In this document: in pieces, positions 7,137 to 13,704 of the stretch
Position numbering within the stretch: the first letter of the stretch is position 1
How the letters are laid out: every line of letters starts with the position of its first letter
Source: SKLM01 sp964450435
Lineage (GTDB): Bacteria > Chloroflexota > Anaerolineae > B4-G1
Reading direction: 5' to 3'
Length of the DNA: 13,704 nt
Assembly: GCA_964450435.1 (NCBI GenBank)
Contig: CAYVCX010000069.1
Coordinates: forward strand, 1-13,704
Position numbers and translations under genes: made by a program
Notes under the pieces: generated by a model
Told to the model about the DNA's origin: nothing
Database searches by the model: none
The model's input: only the letters and a program-made list of their open reading frames with translations

Positions 7137-7931
7137 TCAATCCTCCAGGAACGTGACGACAGCGTCGGCTACCGCCCCCGGCTGCTCGACGTGAAGGAAA
7201 TGACCAGCGTCCGCGATCAATGCCATCTGGGCTTTCGGTAGCTGGCTCTGAATGCGCTCGCCGTTATCCGGTGGGGCAACCTGGTCGTGCTCGCCATAGA
7301 CCAACAGCAGCGCCGGCTCAAATCCTTCGGCCAGATGATCGGTCTGCAAGTAGAGCCCTCCGGCCGCCGATTGCCGTTCGTAGATCTTGGCAGGTTGGGT
7401 GCGGTTCAGCCCGGCCTGCACCAGCACCTCGAATAGCTCCGGCTGGCGCTCCTTGAAGCCCGGGGCGGTGGCAACGCGGACCCCCCGTCTCACCAGATCC
7501 TGCGGCTCGCCGGACCGATCGGTCAGTAGCTCCATCGCCTCGTCGGATGGCATCACTACCTCAGGCCCCGGGTAGAGGGCGGACATCATCACCACCTTAC
7601 CCACCTGCTCGGGATGGCCGCGTCCCATCTCGAAGGCGATAGCTGCCCCTAGCGAATGGCCCACCACATGAGCCGACGGAATCTCGAGTTGATCGAGCAG
7701 ACCCAGGAAATCGCCAGCCATCAGGTCGACTGTGTACGTCATATCAGGCATCTCGGTCTGTTCCACACCGCGATTGTCCGGCAGGATCAGCTGAAAGCGG
7801 CTCGAGAGATCGGGAGCTATCAACCTCCAGGTATTGTGATCCTGACCGATCCCTGCGATGAGAAGCAGGGGCTCGCCCTCGCCCTGGATCTCGTAATACA
7901 TCTCGATGTCATTAACCTTCTTTCTTGGCAT
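7137..7931 (-). CDS. alpha/beta hydrolase
   Basis: A 264-residue alpha/beta-fold hydrolase. The nucleophile elbow GHSLGA gives Ser93, YGEHDQVAP gives Asp216 and DAGHFLHVEQP gives His244, a complete triad. The region DNRGVEQTE at 52-60 departs from the usual DxRGxGxS (Glu for Gly and Thr for Ser), as does its paralogue at 58-873, so both may share a specialised pocket. The frame is open to 8024, but the extra 31 residues overlap the end of ligase A. The ATG at 7931 has GAGGAG 6 nt upstream and begins MPRKKVNDIEMYYE, parallel to MPKVAVGDIELYYE of the other hydrolase, so it is the likely start. It lies 13 bp after ligase A and 3 bp before the ketosynthase gene. Likely cytosolic; it could act as a thioesterase, lactonase or C-C hydrolase. 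Confidence 0.9.
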   Translation of the reverse strand: MPRKKVNDIEMYYEIQGEGEPLLLIAGIGQDHNTWRLIAPDLSSRFQLILPDNRGVEQTEMPDMTYTVDLMAGDFLGLLDQLEIPSAHVVGHSLGAAIAFEMGRGHPEQVGKVVMMSALYPGPEVVMPSDEAMELLTDRSGEPQDLVRRGVRVATAPGFKERQPELFEVLVQAGLNRTQPAKIYERQSAAGGLYLQTDHLAEGFEPALLLVYGEHDQVAPPDNGERIQSQLPKAQMALIADAGHFLHVEQPGAVADAVVTFLED

Positions 7932-7937
7932 CTTGGA

Positions 7938-7943
7938 CTCCTC
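7938..7943 (-). promoter_or_regulatory. ribosome binding site deciding the hydrolase start
   Basis: GAGGAG on the minus strand, just past the TGA of ligase A and 6 nt before the ATG at 7931. It supports the short hydrolase start over the longer open frame reaching 8024. Confidence 0.7.
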
Positions 7944-7944
7944 A

Positions 7945-9504
7945 TCACTCACCAGATCGGTCACCATAGGCCTCGACCAGAGCCTTCTTGTCCACCTTGC
8001 CTGCCCCGGTCTTGGGCATCTCATCGATGAATACCACGGACTTGGGCACCTTATAGCGGGCCAGCCGATGCCGGCAGAAGCTGAGAAGCTCCTCCTCAGT
8101 CAGTGAGTCGCCGCTGGACACCACGATCGCTCTCCCGACCTCGCCCCACTTGTCGTGAGACACGCCGATAAGCGCAGCCTGCGTGACGGCGGGATGCCCG
8201 TGCATCACGCTCTCCACCTCCGCGGGGTAGATGTTCTCGCCGCCGGAGATGATCATGTCCTTGAGCCGCCCAACGATGGTGTAATAACCCTCCTCGTCTC
8301 GCAGCGCCAAGTCCCCGGTATGGAGCCAAAGCTCTTCCGAGCCCGTTGAGGGTAGAGGGCGGAAGGCCTCGGCTGTGGCCTCGGGGTTGTTCCAGTAGCC
8401 GTCGCAGACGTGCGGACCGCGGATGATCAGCTCTCCTGCCTTACCGGGTTCGCACTCGGCCCCGTTCTCTTTCACTACCTTCACGTCGATGTGGAAGAGA
8501 GGGAAGCCGACGGCGTTGGGTTTCCTTCGGACATCCTCTGGTGGGAGCCAAAACGTGTTCGGCCCGGCCTCGGTGAGGCCGTAGCCCGTCTTGAAATCGA
8601 CGCCGCGGGCCCAGAATTTCTCGAAGACCGGCATCGGGCAGGGCGCGCCGCCGCTGATGACGAGTTTCAATAAGGAGAAGTCCACCTCCTCCCAGCGTGG
8701 GTGATCCTGGAGCACGATGAACATCGTGGGCACGCCGAAGAACAGGGTTACCTCGCGGCGCTCGAGCAGATCGAAAACCTGGTCGGCGTCGAAGCCCTTG
8801 CAGACTACGCTGGTACCGCCGTTATAGACCAGCGGGGCGGTGAAGACGTTTAGGCCACCGGTGTGAAACAGGGGTGAGTTGAGAATCGCGACATCATCGG
8901 AGGTCAGTCCCCACGAGATGTCCGTGTTGATGGCGTTTGCTGTAATCGCCCTGTGGGTAAGGACGGCCCCTTTTGGCATGCCGGTCGTCCCACCCGTATA
9001 GCAGATCACCCACGGGTCGCTCCATTCCAGTGCTAGCTCCGGCAGCGGCGCATCGGAGAATTCCGTTCGGTCGGCAAACAAATCGTCCTCTGAATGGGCT
9101 TGCTCTGCCAAGGCGACAAGGTGCTGGACGCTGGGCATCCGGCCCCGTAACTCGTTCACCAAAGAGGCGAACTCGCTACCGTAGACCAGGGCCACCGGGG
9201 CGGCATCGTCTATGAGAGCGTCAAGCTCATAGGACGTCAGGCGCCAGTTCAGGTTCTGCAGAATCGCGCCCAGCCGGCCCAAGGCGAACCAGATGTCGAG
9301 ATACTCTACGCAGTTGTGGGCCAGTACTGCCACACGATCGCCCTGGCGCACCTGCAGTCGGTGCCTCAAGAACCGCGCCGTCTGGTTGACCGATCGGCTC
9401 CACTGGCGGTAGGTGATCGCTCGATGGTGATTCAGGGTGTCAACCAGAGCGACCTTGTTGGGCGTGAGGTGCTCACGGCGTCCCAGCCAGTCACCGACGA
9501 TCAT
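7945..9504 (-). CDS. acyl-CoA ligase A (AMP-forming)
   Basis: The first of three AMP-forming acyl-CoA ligases in transcription order, 519 residues. P-loop YTGGTTGMPKG at 169-179, adenine motif GLTEAGP at 309-315, hinge VGRLKD near 411-416 followed by SGGENIYP, and catalytic Lys503 in GAGKVDKK: all essential motifs are present. It should activate a carboxylic acid to its CoA thioester through an acyl-AMP; the acid is unknown. The frame stays open to 9714, but the added 70 residues are Arg/Ser-rich, unlike the family, and overlap the small gene at 9644-9856. The ATG at 9504 has GGAGG 4 nt upstream and begins MIVGDWLGRRE, so it is the start. It opens the tightly packed nine-gene block and lies 139 bp downstream of the small protein gene. 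A promoter in that gap is possible, but I see no clear one. Confidence 0.94.
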   Translation of the reverse strand: MIVGDWLGRREHLTPNKVALVDTLNHHRAITYRQWSRSVNQTARFLRHRLQVRQGDRVAVLAHNCVEYLDIWFALGRLGAILQNLNWRLTSYELDALIDDAAPVALVYGSEFASLVNELRGRMPSVQHLVALAEQAHSEDDLFADRTEFSDAPLPELALEWSDPWVICYTGGTTGMPKGAVLTHRAITANAINTDISWGLTSDDVAILNSPLFHTGGLNVFTAPLVYNGGTSVVCKGFDADQVFDLLERREVTLFFGVPTMFIVLQDHPRWEEVDFSLLKLVISGGAPCPMPVFEKFWARGVDFKTGYGLTEAGPNTFWLPPEDVRRKPNAVGFPLFHIDVKVVKENGAECEPGKAGELIIRGPHVCDGYWNNPEATAEAFRPLPSTGSEELWLHTGDLALRDEEGYYTIVGRLKDMIISGGENIYPAEVESVMHGHPAVTQAALIGVSHDKWGEVGRAIVVSSGDSLTEEELLSFCRHRLARYKVPKSVVFIDEMPKTGAGKVDKKALVEAYGDRSGE

Positions 9505-9508
9505 ATCA

Positions 9509-9513
9509 CCTCC
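9509..9513 (-). promoter_or_regulatory. ribosome binding site deciding the ligase A start
   Basis: GGAGG on the minus strand, 4 nt before the ATG at 9504. It is the strongest Shine-Dalgarno signal near this end of the gene and argues against the upstream start at 9714. Confidence 0.75.
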
Positions 9514-9643
9514 AGAGCATCGTCTGCATCTTGAGCGCCCTTTCGCACACCCCACCACAGGGAAACCATCTGGCTTCCCGACGGCGGTGACCTCGTTGAG
9601 CCCGGCAGTCCCCTCGCTCCTACACCTTCGTGTCCCGCGTTGG

Positions 9644-9856
9644 CTACGTCCCTTGCTCTGCGTGGTTCGTCTCGTCGGTGAGAACCACGAAGCGGCTGAC
9701 GAACGCCAGGGCATCCTCTATCCGCTTGAAGTGAGTTTCCTCATCGCTTTGCACGTGTCGGATCACGCCGTGCCACGGTCCAGAAGCCGATCCGGAGCCC
9801 GAAGCCTGCTCCTGCGTAAAGCGAAGGACGAACGAGGCAATGGTCATTTCGCGCAT
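9644..9856 (-). CDS. small conserved-looking protein, WHGVIRHVQS type
   Basis: A 70-residue protein with the pattern FVLRFTQEQ, then a Ser/Gly-rich linker, then PWHGVIRHVQSDEETHF and IEDALAFVSRFVVL. I recall similar small uncharacterised proteins (FxLRFxQE...WxGxIRHVQSxEExxFxxxEDALAF) in Chloroflexota and some other bacteria; this is from memory, not a search. The alternation of two predicted beta-strands, a turn and a terminal helix suggests a compact folded domain with no membrane segment or signal peptide. The start is ATG at 9856, with a second ATG three codons on (9847); neither has a strong Shine-Dalgarno sequence. It lies between the regulator (stop at 9988) and ligase A, in the same direction, possibly with its own promoter near 9940. 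Function unknown; it may be an accessory to the regulator or unrelated to the pathway. Confidence 0.68.
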   Translation of the reverse strand: MREMTIASFVLRFTQEQASGSGSASGPWHGVIRHVQSDEETHFKRIEDALAFVSRFVVLTDETNHAEQGT

Positions 9857-9906
9857 GACAAGACATCTCGGCTGAGCTGCATCGAATCCGCGCCGGCGGA
9901 GCCAGA

Positions 9907-9925
9907 AGTCCTCTGCCGAAGGACT
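9907..9925. repeat. short inverted repeat AGTCCT-N7-AGGACT
   Basis: A 6-bp perfect stem with a 7-nt loop in the 131-bp gap between the regulator and the small gene. On the transcribed (minus) strand no T-run follows, so it is not a standard intrinsic terminator. It lies between the candidate -10 at 9937-9942 and the small gene, and so would fall in that gene's leader RNA. Confidence 0.25.
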
Positions 9926-9936
9926 GCATCTCTTAT

Positions 9937-9945
9937 ATCATAACA
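9937..9945 (-). promoter_or_regulatory. candidate extended -10 promoter for the small gene
   Basis: On the minus strand this reads TGTTATGAT: an extended TGn followed by TATGAT (5 of 6 matches to TATAAT), in an AT-rich patch within GC-rich DNA. No good -35 is seen at 16-18 bp. It would start transcription about 75 nt upstream of the gene at 9644-9856. Prediction only. Confidence 0.28.
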
Positions 9946-9987
9946 GAACGTCGTTACAGGGGAGTCACAACGGGATCGTTCGAGACA

Positions 9988-12900
9988 CTACTCACGGATG
10001 GATTCGTAGATACTAATGGTGATTCGGGAGGGGCTAACATCCAGAGCCTCGCGAAGGCGTTCCCTACAGCGCTCATAGGTCCGCATAGCTTGAGCTCGGT
10101 TGCCTCGATGGGCGTAGGCTGTCATCATCGAGCGATAGGCCTGCTCCCAGCAGTCATCTCGGGCCAGAATGGACTGGCAGACCCGGATGGTTTCCTCCCA
10201 TGCGCCGCGCTTCACCAGCGCACGCGCCATCCTGTCCGCCGTACGCAGGTAGAGCGTGAGGAGCCGCTCGCGCTCCTCACTGCACCAATCCTCATACGGG
10301 CTTTCCTCCAGGTAGTCACCACGATACAGGTCCAGGGCTTCCCGGCACCGGGCCAGCGCCGTTTTTGGATCGTCGTCGAAGCTATGAGTCCCTTCGGCGG
10401 CCAGGCGCTCGAAGCGGTCGGCATCCAGCCACAAATCGGCGCTCGACCGCAAGCCGTAGCGGCTGCCATCTCGCACGATGTAGGCTGACGGAGCTCCCGG
10501 TTTCCGATGGGGCTCCAGGACCCCGCGCAGCGTGCTGAGAGCTACCTTGAGGTCTCGCTGGCCGGTCTCGGGACCAAGGCTGGGCCACATCTTGTCTACG
10601 ATCTGCTGTCGATCCCACAGCCGCCCGCGGTAGGTGAGGAGGAATTGGAGGAGCTGGCGCGCCTTCTCTCGGGTCCACTCGTCGGAGGCGATCTCCTGCG
10701 TTCCCCGCCACACGCGAAAAGGACCCAGCGTCTGCACGCGAAGCTGATACCCAGGGTGGAACTCCAGTCTTCTCAGGCCCATCTGCGCCAGAAGGCTTTC
10801 GGCAAAGGCCCGCTCCCGTCCGGCATCGCGAGCGGCAAGCAAGAGCGGAATCGTCCTGCGAGGTTCAGGAGGCCCCAGCATGGTCTGGCGCTGGAAGAGG
10901 TAGTTGTATCGATGCTCGCGGACGAGTTGCAGCAGGGTACCTATTCCGTGTTCCAGCCGCGCTATGTCGCCAGTGGCGTGCCAGGAGAGGCACTGCCACA
11001 GGCGAGCCACCGCCTCACCAAAGGTATCGCCGCACTCGCGGAATGCGGTCTCTGCTTGACTAATCCAGCGAGCGGCCTCGGCATCCTGCTGGGCCAGGAC
11101 GTAGCCTGCTCCCATCGAGACGCGGATAAGAGCTGCGATCCACTCGTCCCCGGCTTGCTCTGCGATCTCGATTCCCTGCTCCGAGGCGTGCCTGGCAGCT
11201 TCAACTGTCCCATGGAATCCGTGGGCGCGGCAGAGCCCCCAGAAAGCCTCGACCTTCAGCCGGGGGACCGCCAGCGTATCGCCCAGCGCGATAGCATCCC
11301 GATAGCAGCGGCATGCTTCTTCGTATCCTTGCGTGTCTCCCCGTAGCAGCCAGGCGTGTCCTTGCCGCATGTAGCCAACGGCGATGACGAAGGGCGACTG
11401 AAGCACCTCTCCGCGCTCGGTGCCTTCCACCGCGCAGTGGTAGGCTTCCTCTCCCTTTCCTTGGAAGGAGAGAATTAGGGAGAGCAGAAGGAGCGTCTCA
11501 CGGTGGGCTCTGGGCCGACGAACCGGCTCGCGCCGCTCGGCTTCTGCCTGCTCTCTCAGCAGCCGGCGCGCTTTATCTAGTTGCCCAGTGCGCAGAAGCA
11601 CCCGCATGGCCAGTTCGGCCTCGCCCGGGCCCTCCTCTCGCAGCTGCCGGGCCTGAGCGCGGAACTGGTTTGCCATTTCCGTCCGGCCCAGGTTGAGTTG
11701 ATTCTCGGCCAGCAATTCAAGGAGACGGGCTCGAGTGTCTCGATCCTCCTGGCCGTCGGCGAGCCGGAGCGCCTCCTGGAGCAAGTGATCGGCCTCAGTC
11801 GGGTTAACGGTATCGAGATAGACCCGCGCCTGTCCCCGGAGAGCCTTGCCAGTGCCGCGCATGTCTCCGTGGGCGCGACTGCGTTCCTCGGCCTGCCGAT
11901 ACCAGCCCAAAGCCTCATTAAAACGACTGTGCAGCCTGGCAATGTCCCCCAGATAGACCATCAAAGGGGGGTGGTCCTCCACGACTTCTGGAGGTAGCGC
12001 TCCGACCCAGGCCGCGAGCGTGTCCAGGCGCCCGGCGCGGACCAGCTCGCGCCCCAGTTGATCGAGCATCTCAGCGACATTCTCATAGGCCTCAGCCGAC
12101 AGGAGGTGGTAGACAGCTTCCTCCCGGCCGCCGTGGCGCTGACAGCAGGCGCCCGCCTTCCGGTGCGCGGCACGCTCCTCGTCCGCAGGCAACTGGTGGC
12201 GGAGGAAGTCACGGAAGAGGTGATGGTAGCGCAGGTGATCGTCGCCCAAATCCACGACGAACAGGCCGCTTTCGAGGAGATAGCGGAGGATCTGAGCACT
12301 GTCATTCGCACCCCGCAGACAGTCACAAATCGACGTGGTCATCTCCCGTAGAACCCCTGTGGCGCGCAGGAACCCCTGGACGTCGGGAGGTTGTTGCTGC
12401 AGCACCTCGTGCGCTAGGAAGGCGAAAAGATCCTGCTCAGGGCCCGAGAGCCGTCCCAAAGCCTCGGGGAGGGTTGATACCGCGCCGCTGCGCAGGCTCT
12501 GCCAGATCAGCTGGAGAGCGATGGCCCATCCCTCGGTCTCCGCGGTGAGTCTCTCGACCTCCTCAGGGGTGAGGAACACGCGGTATTGCTGGTGAAACAG
12601 CGATGCTACCTCTTCGATGGTGAAAGCCAATTCGTCCTGGTCAATCTCCAATACTTCTCCTCTGACCCGCCAGCTGACCAACGTGGGGAGTTTGAGTGGA
12701 TAGCGCGTGGAGAGGATGACGTGCAAGTCGCGCGGCGCACGCCCAATGAGCCAGTCGAGGATACGGGCCGGTCCGGTAGTGTCATCCAGGATATGGGCAT
12801 CGTCGAGGATCAGGACCACGGGGCCGGCGGAGAGCTGGACCAGGTCGTTGATAAGTGCATCGACGACCGCCCTCCAGGGCAGGTCGCTGCTTCCCGCTTC

Positions 12901-13215
12901 CCATGCCTCCAGGATTGCCAGGGAAGCCTCAGGAAGGTCTGGCAGAGCCAGGCGAAAGCTGAAGATGAGATGCAGGAGAAAGAGTAGGGAGTCGGTGTCC
13001 TCCGTGCTCAGGTGGTACCAGGCCACCGGGTGGTCAAATTCGTGTAGCGCCGCCAAGGCGGTGCTCTTCCCGTACCCAGCGCCCGCCTGTACGATGGTGA
13101 GGCGGTAGTCCAGGGCCTGCAGCAGCCGTTCGCTCAAGCGGGAGCGGTGCAGGGTGCGCCTGTGGAGGCGCGGAGGGGTCAGTTTCGTTCGGACGACCAA
13201 GTTCTGATAAGTCAC
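9988..13215 (-). CDS. STAND-ATPase/TPR/BTAD transcriptional regulator
   Basis: A regulator of about 1075 residues. The N-terminus RTKLTPPRLHRRTL (9-22) is typical of MalT/LuxR-like STAND proteins. Walker A GAGYGKST lies at 45-52, Walker B LILDDAH at about 135-141, and an ILSTRYP sensor near 167-173. A long TPR-like helical repeat region covers roughly 380-800. At the C-terminus, LRVQTLGPFRVW near 825 begins a winged helix of the OmpR/SARP kind (WTREKARQLLQFLL, then VDKMWPS), followed by a bacterial transcriptional activator (BTAD) domain to the end. In AfsR-type SARPs the DNA-binding and BTAD part comes first; here it is last. The family uses ATP and ligand-gated assembly to activate promoters. 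The frame is open to 13377, but residues before the GTG at 13215 look non-coding; that GTG lacks a strong Shine-Dalgarno. It is the first gene in the direction of transcription and likely controls the operon. Confidence 0.92.
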   Translation of the reverse strand: MTYQNLVVRTKLTPPRLHRRTLHRSRLSERLLQALDYRLTIVQAGAGYGKSTALAALHEFDHPVAWYHLSTEDTDSLLFLLHLIFSFRLALPDLPEASLAILEAWEAGSSDLPWRAVVDALINDLVQLSAGPVVLILDDAHILDDTTGPARILDWLIGRAPRDLHVILSTRYPLKLPTLVSWRVRGEVLEIDQDELAFTIEEVASLFHQQYRVFLTPEEVERLTAETEGWAIALQLIWQSLRSGAVSTLPEALGRLSGPEQDLFAFLAHEVLQQQPPDVQGFLRATGVLREMTTSICDCLRGANDSAQILRYLLESGLFVVDLGDDHLRYHHLFRDFLRHQLPADEERAAHRKAGACCQRHGGREEAVYHLLSAEAYENVAEMLDQLGRELVRAGRLDTLAAWVGALPPEVVEDHPPLMVYLGDIARLHSRFNEALGWYRQAEERSRAHGDMRGTGKALRGQARVYLDTVNPTEADHLLQEALRLADGQEDRDTRARLLELLAENQLNLGRTEMANQFRAQARQLREEGPGEAELAMRVLLRTGQLDKARRLLREQAEAERREPVRRPRAHRETLLLLSLILSFQGKGEEAYHCAVEGTERGEVLQSPFVIAVGYMRQGHAWLLRGDTQGYEEACRCYRDAIALGDTLAVPRLKVEAFWGLCRAHGFHGTVEAARHASEQGIEIAEQAGDEWIAALIRVSMGAGYVLAQQDAEAARWISQAETAFRECGDTFGEAVARLWQCLSWHATGDIARLEHGIGTLLQLVREHRYNYLFQRQTMLGPPEPRRTIPLLLAARDAGRERAFAESLLAQMGLRRLEFHPGYQLRVQTLGPFRVWRGTQEIASDEWTREKARQLLQFLLTYRGRLWDRQQIVDKMWPSLGPETGQRDLKVALSTLRGVLEPHRKPGAPSAYIVRDGSRYGLRSSADLWLDADRFERLAAEGTHSFDDDPKTALARCREALDLYRGDYLEESPYEDWCSEERERLLTLYLRTADRMARALVKRGAWEETIRVCQSILARDDCWEQAYRSMMTAYAHRGNRAQAMRTYERCRERLREALDVSPSRITISIYESIRE

Positions 13216-13704
13216 GTTAGTAACACTGTGTCTATCTATCCTCGTAGAGTACCTCGAGATCCGGTTGTGCTGTGCGGAATATCCTCTCCCGCCACCATGG
13301 GCTTGTGCAGATAGCGCCCGCGAAGGCGATTGGTGCCGCTCGTGCGCACTAGCCCGAAGTCGGGTATCACCGACCATAGAGTGTACAGCTGACCTGAGTA
13401 TAACCTGAGACCGTCGCGAACACCAGAGACAGGATCACTCTCCGGGAGATGCGTCACCGTCTTTGGCTCCGACTTACGTCCCGGCGTATTCGTGCTACAA
13501 GTACCAATATCGTGTTCCGCGACAAGCGCGCCGTACGACGAACCTGTCGACGCGCGACGTGGAACGGTGTCCTGGCTGAAAAGTCGATCCGCCACAGCGG
13601 TTGACCAGGGAGAGCACAGGATCGAGTGTCGTAGGTTGTTCTTGGTGGCGAGGTCAAACACCAGGTTTGCGCGAATGTCTCTGTTTCGATGACCTCACCG
13701 CGGC
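13216..13704. other. intergenic leader with no convincing gene
   Basis: About 490 bp upstream of the regulator. Open frames exist on both strands (for example minus 13236-13661 and plus 13492-13692), but their translations show no recognisable motif and no clear ribosome binding site, so I do not call them genes. The region carries the direct repeat at 13392-13409 and presumably the regulator promoter. The gene that would lie beyond the right edge is not visible. Confidence 0.6.
13392..13409 (-). promoter_or_regulatory. candidate SARP/BTAD operator: 7-bp direct repeat, 11-bp period
   Basis: Two exact copies of the heptamer CTCAGGT (minus strand), separated by 4 bp (TATA), give an 11-bp period on one face of the helix. 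This is the arrangement bound by SARP-type winged-helix/BTAD activators such as ActII-ORF4 and DnrI, though the heptamer sequence differs. On the minus strand a weak -10 (TACACT, 13380-13385) begins 6 bp downstream, near the spacing SARPs use. It lies about 180 bp upstream of the regulator start, so autoregulation is plausible. No third copy is seen in register. Confidence 0.4.

Noticed and set aside
6114..9504. Complete OleABCD-type olefin/beta-lactone pathway (KASIII-like, alpha/beta hydrolase, AMP ligase)
   Set aside because: No OleD-type NAD(P)H-dependent reductase is present, and OleA relies on Cys, His and Asn while this protein lacks the last two. The partial resemblance remains worth testing by phylogeny.
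9505..9714. N-terminal extension of ligase A to 9714
   Set aside because: The 70 extra residues do not resemble the family and overlap the small gene; a good ribosome binding site supports the ATG at 9504.
13236..13661. 141-residue open frame on the minus strand upstream of the regulator
   Set aside because: No recognisable motif, weak GTG start without a clear ribosome binding site, low-complexity composition, and it overlaps the likely regulator promoter region.
1..13704. tRNA, rRNA, CRISPR array, insertion sequence or attachment site
   Set aside because: None seen by eye: no regularly spaced repeats, no transposase motifs, no tRNA-like cloverleaf.

Overview
The window is one block of bacterial genes, all read from the minus strand, with high GC. 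A large STAND-ATPase/TPR/BTAD regulator, a small WHGVIRHVQS-type protein and many acyl-CoA ligases together suggest a Chloroflexota-like bacterium, probably an uncultured one. This is inference: there is no rRNA or tRNA here to test it.

Layout in transcription order (right to left). 13216-13704 is an intergenic leader with no convincing gene; it holds an exact 7-bp direct repeat with an 11-bp period, the geometry used by SARP/BTAD regulators. 9988-13215 encodes a 1075-residue regulator (N-terminal MalT-like STAND ATPase, TPR-rich middle, C-terminal winged helix plus BTAD). 9644-9856 is a 70-residue conserved-looking small protein. From 9504 down to 58 runs a compact nine-gene block: acyl-CoA ligase A (7945-9504), alpha/beta hydrolase (7137-7931), KASIII-like ketosynthase (6114-7133), acyl-CoA ligase B (4548-6113), single-hotdog MaoC hydratase (4091-4510), acyl-CoA ligase C (2522-4045), nitroreductase-fold flavoprotein (1750-2451), double-hotdog MaoC protein (877-1749), and a second alpha/beta hydrolase (58-873). 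Most junctions are 0-13 bp with good ribosome binding sites, so this is very probably one operon that may continue past the left edge.

How they may work together: three AMP-forming ligases would activate carboxylic acids to CoA thioesters. The KASIII-like enzyme would move or join acyl groups from CoA. The MaoC proteins would hydrate or dehydrate enoyl/3-hydroxyacyl-CoA, the flavoprotein would carry out a redox step, and the hydrolases would open or release an ester, lactone, thioester or C-C-linked product. The set contains no acyl-CoA dehydrogenase, 3-hydroxyacyl-CoA dehydrogenase, classical thiolase or acyl carrier protein, so it is not a complete beta-oxidation or fatty-acid synthesis unit.

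The most unusual element is the KASIII-like protein. It keeps the nucleophilic Cys115 but has Thr256 where KASIII enzymes have the catalytic His and Tyr286 where they have the catalytic Asn. It is therefore unlikely to be an ordinary FabH. The substrate and product of the pathway cannot be read from the sequence.
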